DNA of 6,550 nucleotides, from assembly GCA_038214085.1 (NCBI GenBank), contig JBBQSF010000151.1:1-6550 (forward strand). The letters run 5' to 3'. The stretch comes from JBBQSF01 sp038214085 (GTDB taxonomy: Bacteria > Bacteroidota > Bacteroidia > Bacteroidales > CG2-30-32-10). A model generated the notes under the pieces. The model was not told the DNA's origin. It searched no databases and worked only from the letters and a program-made list of their open reading frames with translations. How positions within the stretch are numbered: the stretch's first letter is position 1; every line of letters starts with the position of its first letter. The translations under genes and the position numbers were made by a program. Positions 1-6,266 of the stretch are shown one piece after another.

Positions 1-467
1 TCAAATTTTGCCGTTAGAAATAATAAAACGGTTGAAATTACTGATACTACAGATAAAATCAGAGTTGGGTTTTTAAGGAATATTCCCCAAGTGAGTAAAA
101 TCAATGAGCCATACAATGGATGCCTGATAAATTTGTAAATACCGGTATCAACTAGTTCTGTCGTTTTTTCGAATGCAAACAAATGTTCTTCTTTTCGCTC
201 ATTATTGGCCTTGCCATTTTTTATTAAGAACCAAATCCCTGATAACGCAGGATACACAGCCAATACAAGCAGTATCCAAGAGCCAATTTGTAAACCACTC
301 AATGGTTCTTTGAACCAAAATGGAAAATTATTTATTGCAAGCCAAAGCATTCCTTCCCATGCAAAGAATCGATAAAATCCGTGACTGCGAACTTTCTTCA
401 ACGACCTCAGTGATGCTGCAATTACAGGTAAACTCAGAATTGCAAACCAAATAAGTTTTTCCATCAT
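1..467 (-). CDS. Membrane methyltransferase, isoprenylcysteine/phospholipid methyltransferase type (partial, C-terminus off the window)
   Basis: Reading the minus strand from the ATG at 467, the frame stays open for 155 codons to the window edge, so the C-terminus is missing. The protein is very hydrophobic. Likely membrane segments lie near residues 4-20, 34-51, 60-82, 119-131 and 135-152. Residues 105-131 carry the signature of the ICMT/PEMT-like methyltransferases: a Val-Asp-Thr-Gly-Ile-Tyr-Lys-Phe-Ile stretch running into Arg-His-Pro-Leu-Tyr (115-119) and then Trp-Gly-Ile-Phe-Leu. In this family the Arg-His-Pro region helps bind S-adenosylmethionine at the membrane face; the second half of that site would lie in the missing part. 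The substrate (lipid, prenylated or small hydrophobic) cannot be told. Two ATGs are in tandem (467 and 464) and either could be the start. It lies 56 bp after tyrS on the same strand with no clear promoter box between, so read-through from tyrS is likely. An NnrU-like protein is an alternative but fits the motif less well. Confidence 0.8.
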   Translation of the reverse strand, partial: MMEKLIWFAILSLPVIAASLRSLKKVRSHGFYRFFAWEGMLWLAINNFPFWFKEPLSGLQIGSWILLVLAVYPALSGIWFLIKNGKANNERKEEHLFAFEKTTELVDTGIYKFIRHPLYGSLILLTWGIFLKNPTLILSVVSVISTVLLFLTAKF

Positions 468-523
468 CAGTTTGTTCTATTGTATTTGTTTTGTAGAATA
501 AAAGAAAAAATCAAATGGTTTTA

Positions 524-1801
524 TTAACCCACTTTCACCAAAAAATAATTCTTTTTCCCTTTTTGCACCAGGATATATTTATTGTTGATGAGGTTGGTAA
601 TGTTAATAATTGTGGTTTCATCCACTTTGTTTTTGTTCACCGAAATGCTTCCTTCTTTCAGCATCCTCCGGGCTTCACCTTTAGATGCAGTAACCATTGT
701 TTTTTCGCCCAGAAAATCAACAATTGGAATACCGGTTTCAATTTCGGAACGCAAAACATCAACTTGTGGGACACCTTCAAATACGGCAAGCAGCGTATCT
801 TCCGTAAGTTTCATCAAGGTTTCGGACGTGCTTTTGCCAAATAATATTTCAGAAGCTTCTAATGCTGTATTGTAATCATCTTCCGAATGAACCCGAATGG
901 TAATGTCTTTTGCCAGTGTTTTCTGTAACAAACGTAAATGAGGAGCTTCATTATGTTTTGCAATAAGTTCGTCAATTTCTTCTTTGCCGAAAAGCGTAAA
1001 TATTTTTATGTAACTCATTGCGTCTGCATCGCTCACATTCAGCCAGAACTGGTAAAATTTATAAGGTGATGTTTTCTCCGGATCGAGCCAAACATTACCG
1101 CCTTCCGTTTTTCCGAATTTGCTGCCGTCGGCTTTGGTAATTAGCGGGCAGGTTAAAGCAAAAGCTTCGCCACCGCTTTTACGGCGAATAAGTTCGGTGC
1201 CCGTTACAATGTTTCCCCACTGATCAGAACCGCCCATTTGAAGTCGACAATTTTTTGATTCATATAAATGCAGAAAATCATAGCCCTGCACAAGTTGATA
1301 AGTAAATTCAGTAAACGAAATTCCTGTTTCAAGGCGTTTTTTTACAGAATCCTTGCTCATCATATAATTTACAGTGATGTGTTTGCCAACATCTCTTAGA
1401 AATCCGAGAAAACTAAACTCTTTCATCCAATCGTAATTGTTTACAATTTCTGCGTGGTTTGGTTTAGAAGTATCGAAATCAAGAAATTTCAACAATTGGG
1501 TTTTAATACATTCCTGATTGTGTCGCAAAACGTTTTCGTCCAATAAATTTCTTTCTTCCGATTTTCCTGAAGGATCACCAATCATGCCAGTTGCCCCGCC
1601 TACAAGTGCAAGTGGTTTGTGTCCAGCCAACTGAAAGTGCTTCAACATCATTACCGAAACCAGATGTCCGATATGCAAAGAATCTGCAGTTGGATCGATA
1701 CCCACATAAGCAGTAGTTAATTCTTTTAATATTTGCTCTTCGGTTCCCGGCATAATGTCGTGAATCATGCCTCTCCACTTCAGTTCTTCAACAAAATTCA
1801 T
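524..1801 (-). CDS. tyrS: Tyrosyl-tRNA synthetase
   Basis: This cytoplasmic class I aminoacyl-tRNA synthetase activates tyrosine with ATP and charges tRNA-Tyr. The 425-residue length is normal for bacterial TyrS. The Rossmann catalytic domain holds Tyr-Val-Gly-Ile-Asp-Pro at 32-37, the HIGH motif at 43-46, Gly-Asp-Pro-Ser-Gly at 75-79, the tyrosine pocket residues Tyr168, Gln172 and Asp175, and GGSDQWGN at 190-197. The KMSKS loop appears as KFGKT at 228-232, the form usual in bacterial TyrS. After the helical anticodon-binding region, residues from about 358 to 425 form an S4 RNA-binding domain. The catalytic residues known from Geobacillus TyrS all have visible counterparts, so the enzyme should be active. 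The start at 1801 gives the expected N-terminus (MNFVEELKWRGMIHDIMPG) and follows a TAnnTTTG box by 20 bp. Two stop codons lie in tandem (TAA at 526-524 and again at 523-521). No tRNA-responsive leader is visible; the leader is only about 15 nt. Confidence 0.98.
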   Translation of the reverse strand: MNFVEELKWRGMIHDIMPGTEEQILKELTTAYVGIDPTADSLHIGHLVSVMMLKHFQLAGHKPLALVGGATGMIGDPSGKSEERNLLDENVLRHNQECIKTQLLKFLDFDTSKPNHAEIVNNYDWMKEFSFLGFLRDVGKHITVNYMMSKDSVKKRLETGISFTEFTYQLVQGYDFLHLYESKNCRLQMGGSDQWGNIVTGTELIRRKSGGEAFALTCPLITKADGSKFGKTEGGNVWLDPEKTSPYKFYQFWLNVSDADAMSYIKIFTLFGKEEIDELIAKHNEAPHLRLLQKTLAKDITIRVHSEDDYNTALEASEILFGKSTSETLMKLTEDTLLAVFEGVPQVDVLRSEIETGIPIVDFLGEKTMVTASKGEARRMLKEGSISVNKNKVDETTIINITNLINNKYILVQKGKKNYFLVKVG

Positions 1802-1821
1802 AATGAAATTTTTTTAGAATG

Positions 1822-1829
1822 CAAAAGTA
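1822..1829 (-). promoter_or_regulatory. Bacteroidota-type -7 box for tyrS
   Basis: On the minus strand the bases read TACTTTTG, a perfect match to TAnnTTTG, the -7 consensus recognised by the Bacteroidota primary sigma factor. It ends 20 bp before the tyrS ATG, giving an inferred leader of about 15 nt. I do not see a convincing -33 TTG/TTTG at the usual distance, so the call rests on the -7 box and its position. Confidence 0.6.
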
Positions 1830-1947
1830 GGATTTTTTGAGAGATGTTGAGACGTGGATTTTTATTCCAATTATGTTTGCCATACAACTCGATTTAAATT
1901 GAATAAAACAGATACGTTTCAAAAATTTCAGGATAGTGCGAAGTCTT

Positions 1948-1975
1948 TCAGCGCAAATCAGCGAGATCTGCGGGA
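1948..1975. repeat. Short degenerate tandem repeat with imperfect hairpin
   Basis: Three consecutive degenerate units of 9-10 bp are visible: TCAGCGCAAA, TCAGCGAGA and TCTGCGGGA. The segment is clearly GC-richer than the AT-rich DNA around it. Within it, 1952-1959 (CGCAAATC) and 1965-1972 (GATCTGCG) are inverted repeats with one mismatch around a 5-nt loop. It resembles, from memory, a GC-rich intergenic sequence that recurs in many Bacteroidota genomes. That resemblance and any function (REP-like element, binding site, dispersed relic) are inference. Confidence 0.5.
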
Positions 1976-2003
1976 TTAATACCCTGAGAAATAAATTTTT
2001 GTT

Positions 2004-2011
2004 TAAATTTG
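2004..2011 (+). promoter_or_regulatory. Bacteroidota-type -7 box for the SDR gene
   Basis: TAAATTTG is a perfect TAnnTTTG match ending 13 bp before the ATG at 2025. The leader would then be only about 8 nt, A-rich and without a Shine-Dalgarno sequence. No clear -33 element is visible upstream; the degenerate repeat at 1948-1975 ends just before that position. Confidence 0.55.
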
Positions 2012-2024
2012 AAGAAAAATAAAA

Positions 2025-3035
2025 ATGATTCTAATTACTGGTTCCACAGGTTTGGTTGGCGCACATTTACTCATGAAGTTGCTTGAAAAAGGGCAGCCGG
2101 TAAGGGCTTTGATCAGAAACAAAGAACGAATTTCAGAAACAAAACGAATTTTAAATTTTTATCATTCCGATACTGAAGAACTGCTTTCGAAGGTAGAATG
2201 GGTAATTGGTGATGTGAATGATATTTTTTCGCTCGAACACGCACTTGAAGGAATTGAATATGTTTATCATGTGGGAGGCCTTGTGTCGTTTGATGCTGCT
2301 GACAAAGCGCAATTGCTGAAAGTAAATGGGGAAGGAACCGCAAATCTTGTAAATATTTGTTTAGAGAAAAAAATAAAAAAACTTCTGCATGTTAGTTCTA
2401 TTGCGGTTTTAGGCCGCGTTGGCAATGAAAACGAACTTGTTGACGAGGAAACATGGTGGGTTGAATCGGATAAAAATTCAGCATATGCTGTAAGCAAACA
2501 TGCCGCCGAACGTGAAGTGTGGCGAGGAATTGCCGAAGGATTAAATGCGGTTATTGTAAATCCATCAGTAATTATTGGTCCCGGCGATTGGAGTAAAGGC
2601 AGTCCTGCTTTATTTTCAAAAGTTTGGAGTGGGCTGCGCTTTTACACACATGGAATGAACGGATACGTTGATGTACGTGATGTTTCCGACGCTATGATTT
2701 TTCTCATGGAACATGAAATAAAAAACGAACGCTTTATTTTGAATTCCGAAAACCTTGATTATAAAGCATTATTTACATTCATTGCAAAATCATTGGGGAA
2801 AAAAGCTCCGGATATTTATGCCGGGAAATTTCTGAGTGGGCTTGCGTGGCGAATGGAAACTCTAAGAAGCACTATTACCCGCAAAAAGCCATTGATAACC
2901 CGCGAAACTGCTCGCACTGCAAACAGTTCATTTTGTTATTCGAATAAAAAAATTACTGATTTGGGATTTGTATTTTTAAGTATAAATCAATCAATAAACG
3001 ACACGTCTTCATTATTTTTAAAAGATTATCAATGA
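2025..3035 (+). CDS. NAD(P)-dependent epimerase/reductase, extended SDR family
   Basis: This 336-residue protein is a short-chain dehydrogenase/reductase of the extended (epimerase/dihydroflavonol-reductase-like) type. The N-terminal Rossmann fold starts at once with ITGSTGLVG (Gly6, Gly9, Gly12 of the GxxGxxG motif), followed by Gly-Asp-Val at 62-64, which usually contacts the adenine. The catalytic Ser lies at 124/125 (HVSSIAVLG, 122-130) and the YxxxK pair is Tyr154/Lys158 in YAVSKHAAE. NPSVIIGPGDW at 179-189 is the usual substrate-side loop. The C-terminal part (about 205-336) ends with the KPLITRETARTA block (288-299) seen in bacterial members. Residues 84-85 are Gly-Gly and the following NGEGT (101-105) has Gly, where I would expect Ala-Ala and NVEGT; both are small-residue changes. 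There is no signal peptide or membrane segment, so it is cytosolic. The substrate (nucleotide sugar, ketone or hydroxy-acid derivative) cannot be read from sequence. The ATG at 2025 is chosen because the nucleotide-binding motif begins immediately after it. Confidence 0.9.
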   Translation: MILITGSTGLVGAHLLMKLLEKGQPVRALIRNKERISETKRILNFYHSDTEELLSKVEWVIGDVNDIFSLEHALEGIEYVYHVGGLVSFDAADKAQLLKVNGEGTANLVNICLEKKIKKLLHVSSIAVLGRVGNENELVDEETWWVESDKNSAYAVSKHAAEREVWRGIAEGLNAVIVNPSVIIGPGDWSKGSPALFSKVWSGLRFYTHGMNGYVDVRDVSDAMIFLMEHEIKNERFILNSENLDYKALFTFIAKSLGKKAPDIYAGKFLSGLAWRMETLRSTITRKKPLITRETARTANSSFCYSNKKITDLGFVFLSINQSINDTSSLFLKDYQ

Positions 3036-3062
3036 ATTGAAAAACAATTGCCCGAATAGCTG

Positions 3063-3078
3063 ATTTATTTATTTATTT
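3063..3078 (+). repeat. ATTT tetranucleotide array, four units
   Basis: Four exact ATTT units lie in the 82-bp gap between the SDR and GH3 genes, 13 bp upstream of the GH3 -7 box, roughly where a -33 element would be. The last unit runs into a G, giving TTTG at 3076-3079. Four units is short and may be chance in AT-rich DNA. Confidence 0.6.
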
Positions 3079-3091
3079 GATAGAATTTTAG

Positions 3092-3099
3092 TATTTTTG
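3092..3099 (+). promoter_or_regulatory. Bacteroidota-type -7 box for GH3; decides the gene start
   Basis: TATTTTTG matches TAnnTTTG exactly and ends 18 bp before the ATG at 3118. Its last three bases are the TTG at 3097 that would be the first codon of the longest open frame, so that codon is very probably promoter rather than coding sequence. A TTTG at 3076-3079 is only 12 bp upstream, closer than the usual -33 spacing, so the -33 element is unclear. Confidence 0.6.
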
Positions 3100-3117
3100 A
3101 AAATAAAATTCTCTCGA

Positions 3118-4635
3118 ATGGCACTGTTTAACTCATTTCTTTCCTGGATAATGAAGAAAAGGATTCATCAGATTGAACTCTTTTTGAAGTATCCGATTGA
3201 TGTGCAATCCGAATGGCTAAAAAAACTTGTAACTTCAGCAAAGGACACTGAATGGGGAATTAAATACGGGTATGAAGACAATTTCACGCCAGAACTTTTT
3301 AGAGAAAGGATTCCCGTTTCCGATTATGAGAACATTAAACCTTATATAATCCGTCTGCGACAGGGGGAACAGAATCTTTTATGGCATTCAGATATTAAAT
3401 GGTTTGCCAAGTCATCAGGAACATCGGGTGATAAAAGTAAATTTATTCCTGTAAGTAATGAGGCACTTGAAGAGTGTCATTTTAAAGGTGGAAAAGACAT
3501 GCTCTCCATTTATTTTAACAACAATCCGGATTCGTTAATGTTTGATGGAAGAGGTCTTGCAATGGGCGGAAGCCATCAGATTTCGGAGTTCAGCACCGAA
3601 TCTTATTATGGAGACTTATCGGCAATTATTATTCAAAATTTACCTTTTTGGGCTGAGTTTATCCGGGTGCCAAATCTTACAATTGCCTTAATGGACGAGT
3701 GGGAGGGCAAAATTGAAAAAATGGCAGAATCATGCATTAAGCATAATGTTACAAATATTACCGGCGTTCCTTCATGGACACTGGTTTTGCTGAAACGGAT
3801 ACTCGAACTCACAGGAAAAAATAATATTCTGGAAGTTTGGCCAAATCTTGAACTATATATTCATGGTGGCGTCAGCTTTATACCGTATAAAGAGCAATTC
3901 AGGAAATTAATGCCTTCAACTTCGATGAATTATCTCGAAACATATAATGCCTCTGAAGGTTTTTTCGGAATTCAGGACAGAAATAATGCCGATGATATGT
4001 TGTTGATGCTTGATTACGGAATATATTACGAATTTATTAAAATAGAACAGGCAAATGATGAAAATCCCAAAACGCTTACACTCGATCAGGTTGAACTATA
4101 CACCAATTACGCACTAGTAATAACTACAAATGCTGGTTTATGGCGATACAAAATTGGTGACACCATAATGTTTACTTCTCTTAACCCCCATAGGATCAAA
4201 ATCTCAGGTCGAACAAAAAATTTTATTAATGTAGTAGGCGAAGAAATTATTATTGATAATGCGGATAAAGCGCTTGCGCATGCTTGTCAGAAAACTGGTG
4301 CTGTTATTAGTGAATACACTGCTGCTCCTGTTTTTGTTACCGACAAGGACAGTTCATATCACGAGTGGCTAATTGAATTTGAAGTTAAGCCGGAAAGCAT
4401 AGATTATTTTGCAGAATTGGTTGATAATGCACTTAAACTGATAAATTCGGATTACGAAGCAAAAAGATATCATAATATGGCTCTGGCAATGCCGAAGTTT
4501 TATGTGATCCCTAATGGCACTTTTTACAATTGGATGAAGTCGAAAGGCAAGCTTGGAGGTCAGAACAAAGTTCCGCGGCTGGCAAACGACCGTCGTTTTT
4601 CTGATGAAATTCTTAAAATGATCAGTAACAATTAA
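3118..4635 (+). CDS. GH3-family acyl-acid-amido-synthetase-like adenylating enzyme
   Basis: From the ATG at 3118 the protein has 505 residues and belongs to the GH3 branch of the ANL adenylating superfamily. Plant GH3 enzymes adenylate a carboxylic acid (for example jasmonate or auxin) and join it to an amino acid. The three nucleotide-binding motifs are visible: SSGTSGDKSK at 99-108 (P-loop-like motif), YNASEGFFGIQD at 276-287, and LWRYKIGD at 341-348. The hinge to the small C-terminal domain follows at SGRTKNFINVVGEE (363-376), and Lys478 in the GKLGGQNKVPRL block (477-488) is in the region where plant enzymes place a catalytic Lys. All key motifs are intact, so it should be active, but the acid and the amine it joins are unknown in bacteria. 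The frame extends upstream to a TTG at 3097, but that overlaps the promoter box; MALFNSFLSW is the better N-terminus. No signal peptide is seen. The next gene starts 4 bp after the stop, so the two are co-transcribed. Confidence 0.92.
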   Translation: MALFNSFLSWIMKKRIHQIELFLKYPIDVQSEWLKKLVTSAKDTEWGIKYGYEDNFTPELFRERIPVSDYENIKPYIIRLRQGEQNLLWHSDIKWFAKSSGTSGDKSKFIPVSNEALEECHFKGGKDMLSIYFNNNPDSLMFDGRGLAMGGSHQISEFSTESYYGDLSAIIIQNLPFWAEFIRVPNLTIALMDEWEGKIEKMAESCIKHNVTNITGVPSWTLVLLKRILELTGKNNILEVWPNLELYIHGGVSFIPYKEQFRKLMPSTSMNYLETYNASEGFFGIQDRNNADDMLLMLDYGIYYEFIKIEQANDENPKTLTLDQVELYTNYALVITTNAGLWRYKIGDTIMFTSLNPHRIKISGRTKNFINVVGEEIIIDNADKALAHACQKTGAVISEYTAAPVFVTDKDSSYHEWLIEFEVKPESIDYFAELVDNALKLINSDYEAKRYHNMALAMPKFYVIPNGTFYNWMKSKGKLGGQNKVPRLANDRRFSDEILKMISNN

Positions 4636-4639
4636 AAAA

Positions 4640-5464
4640 ATGAACTGTTATAAAAAGGTGTTTGTTGTTTTTGTTGTTTTTATCCTTTCTTCGTTTGTAT
4701 CCGATAACGAACTCAAGTTTGTTGCATCTGTTAAGATCAATCCCGACTTTTTTACCACTGATCCAATCGGAAACATTTATACCGTTGAAGGATCAGTTCT
4801 TAAAAAATTTAACCTCAAAGGGGAACTGATACAAACATACAGTGACAAAAACAGGGGATCTATTTATAGCGTTGACGCTTCAAATCCTTTGAAAATATTG
4901 TTGTTTTATAAAGATTTCCGACAGATTGTTTTTTTAAGTAGCAATATGACCATTGCTGGTGATCCTATCTTACTCGACGATCTAAATATCGGTCAACCAA
5001 TTTTGGCTTGCACTTCTTACGATAATAATTTTTGGATTTATGATCAGCAAAACATGAACCTGACACGCTTTGATGTTAATTTGCAGATTACGGCTCAAAG
5101 CAGCAATATCGCACTAAATGATGGTTTTGATAAAAATTCAATCAAGCCTGATTATATAGAAGAACAATCAAATATTCTTTACCTGAACAATCCGGCAACC
5201 GGAATTCTTGAGTTTGATAAATACGGAACTTACAATAAAACCATGCCTTTTAAAGGGATTTCTTCATTTCAACCGGTAAATTCAAACCTGTATTTTGAAA
5301 CAGGCGACACCTTACACAAATATATTCAGAAAATCTTTGAAATTATACACTTGAAATTGCCTGATTCTAACATTGTCAAAACCCGTATATCTGGAGAATT
5401 AATAATGATTCAGATTTACGGAGAAATTAAAATTTATTCTATTTCTCCTGAAAATAAGGATTAA
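4640..5464 (+). CDS. Secreted beta-propeller-like protein of unknown function
   Basis: I do not recognise a named family for this 274-residue protein. It starts with a signal peptide: Lys5-Lys6, a hydrophobic core at about 7-19, then SSFVS with likely cleavage near residue 21. No lipobox cysteine follows the core, so a periplasmic or exported soluble protein is more likely than a lipoprotein. The rest is rich in beta-strand patterns with turns of the type DPIGNIYTVEGSVLKKFNLKGELI (about 41-64), DNNFWIYDQQNMNLTRFD (about 128-145) and FDKYGTYNKTM (about 193-203). This NIYT...LKKFN.KGEL rhythm is what six-bladed or NHL-like propellers look like, but too few clear repeats are visible to count blades. 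There are no catalytic motifs. It begins 4 bp after the GH3 stop with no room for a promoter, so it belongs to the GH3 transcript. A 9-bp unit (TTTGTTGTT) is repeated twice at 4661-4678 inside the signal-peptide core. Confidence 0.8.
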   Translation: MNCYKKVFVVFVVFILSSFVSDNELKFVASVKINPDFFTTDPIGNIYTVEGSVLKKFNLKGELIQTYSDKNRGSIYSVDASNPLKILLFYKDFRQIVFLSSNMTIAGDPILLDDLNIGQPILACTSYDNNFWIYDQQNMNLTRFDVNLQITAQSSNIALNDGFDKNSIKPDYIEEQSNILYLNNPATGILEFDKYGTYNKTMPFKGISSFQPVNSNLYFETGDTLHKYIQKIFEIIHLKLPDSNIVKTRISGELIMIQIYGEIKIYSISPENKD

Positions 5465-5501
5465 AATTTTTACAAAAAGAAATTTGATTGTATTTTTTTT
5501 T

Positions 5502-5509
5502 TACTTTAG
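5502..5509 (+). promoter_or_regulatory. Probable -7 box for the deoxynucleoside kinase gene
   Basis: TACTTTAG matches TAnnTTTG at 5 of the 6 fixed bases and ends 26 bp before the ATG at 5536. A TTTG at 5483-5486 lies 15 bp upstream, somewhat closer than the usual -33 spacing. The box falls inside the longer open frame that begins at the TTG at 5488, which argues against that upstream start. Confidence 0.45.
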
Positions 5510-5535
5510 TCAAATATTTCTTTAAAAGTAAAATC

Positions 5536-6153
5536 ATGCATATAGCAGTAGCAGGAAACATCGGATCCGGAAAAACAACATTAACGTCATTACTTTCGAA
5601 ACACTACAATTGGCAAGCCCACTACGAGGATGTGGACACCAATCCGTACCTAAATAATTTTTATGAAGATATGCAGCGTTGGTCGTTCAACCTTCAGGTA
5701 TATTTTTTAAACAGCCGCTTTCGTCAGGTGGTTGATATCCGCAAAGGTAAAAAAGATGTTATTCAGGATCGTACCATATATGAAGATGCGTATATTTTTG
5801 CGCCAAACTTACACTCAATGGGTCTTATGAGTACCCGCGATTTTGAAAATTACAGTTCCTTATTCGAGTTGATGAGTTCCTTTCTGCAAGCTCCTGATGT
5901 TTTGATTTATCTTAGAGCTACTGTTCCAAAACTGGTTGAGCAAATCCAGAAACGTGGCCGCGAGTATGAAAATTCTATACGTATCGACTATCTTAAGCGT
6001 CTCAACGAGCGTTATGAAGCATGGATTTCTACTTATGCCGAAGGAAAACTTCTTATTGTTGATGTTGATAATATTAATTTTTCGGAAAATCCTGAAGACT
6101 TAGGAATGATTATAGAACGCGTTAATTCTAACATTCACGGACTCTTTCAGTAG
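5536..6153 (+). CDS. Deoxynucleoside kinase (dNK/dCK/dGK family)
   Basis: From the ATG at 5536 the protein has 205 residues, typical for bacterial deoxynucleoside kinases, which phosphorylate salvaged deoxynucleosides with ATP to the 5'-monophosphate. The P-loop GNIGSGKTT is at 7-15. A glutamate at 31 (YEDVDTNPYL, 30-39) occupies the place of the catalytic acid, with Trp49 and the LQVYFLNSRF helix (53-62) forming the nucleoside pocket. The DRS-type motif reads DRT at 78-80 within QDRTIYED, followed by IYLRATVP at 124-131 and the Arg-rich lid KRGREYE at 139-145. All functional parts are present. Which base is preferred cannot be settled; deoxyadenosine or deoxyguanosine would be usual for Bacteroidota members. 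The frame can be extended to a TTG at 5488, adding 16 hydrophobic residues, but the P-loop sits at residue 7 in the ATG form as the family expects, and the extension covers the probable promoter. Confidence 0.93.
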   Translation: MHIAVAGNIGSGKTTLTSLLSKHYNWQAHYEDVDTNPYLNNFYEDMQRWSFNLQVYFLNSRFRQVVDIRKGKKDVIQDRTIYEDAYIFAPNLHSMGLMSTRDFENYSSLFELMSSFLQAPDVLIYLRATVPKLVEQIQKRGREYENSIRIDYLKRLNERYEAWISTYAEGKLLIVDVDNINFSENPEDLGMIIERVNSNIHGLFQ

Positions 6154-6171
6154 GATTTATTCTTCCAGCAC

Positions 6172-6210
6172 TTTGCTTATAAACATGCTTTTGTTAGCAA
6201 ATCAATTTTT
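6172..6210 (+). terminator. Possible weak intrinsic terminator after the deoxynucleoside kinase gene
   Basis: TTTGCT (6172-6177) pairs with AGCAAA (6196-6201), and inside it AACA (6182-6185) pairs with TGTT (6192-6195) around a 6-nt loop. This leaves a 4-nt bulge on the left arm. The stem is followed by CAA and five Ts (6206-6210). The stem is AT-rich and bulged, so termination would be weak at best. Confidence 0.3.
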
Positions 6211-6239
6211 GATAACGGAATCTTCGGAATTGCAATTTG

Positions 6240-6247
6240 TAATTTTG
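6240..6247 (+). promoter_or_regulatory. Bacteroidota-type -7 box for the divIC/ftsB-like gene
   Basis: TAATTTTG is an exact TAnnTTTG match ending 19 bp before the ATG at 6267. The leader is pure A/T-rich sequence with no Shine-Dalgarno motif. A TTTG at 6208-6211 is 28 bp upstream, farther than usual, so the -33 element is uncertain. Confidence 0.55.
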
Positions 6248-6266
6248 TTAAATTAATTAATTTAGT

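Noticed and set aside
515..875. Plus-strand open frames of about 100 codons opposite the 3' part of tyrS
   Set aside because: They are antisense to the well-supported S4-domain end of tyrS, have no recognisable domain and no promoter or leader of the type used by the other genes.
1802..2024. Possible riboswitch, T-box or small RNA in the divergent intergenic region
   Set aside because: The promoter boxes lie 13-20 bp from both starts, leaving no room for a structured leader, and I see no T-box or known riboswitch motif.
2113..2497. Two minus-strand open frames inside the SDR gene
   Set aside because: They overlap the conserved Rossmann-fold coding sequence and show low-complexity, His/Ser-rich translations typical of antisense shadows.
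3035..3049. Inverted repeat AATTG-A5-CAATT after the SDR gene, considered as a terminator
   Set aside because: The stem is only 5 bp, AT-rich, and is followed by GCCCGAATAGC rather than a T-run, so it does not look like an intrinsic terminator.
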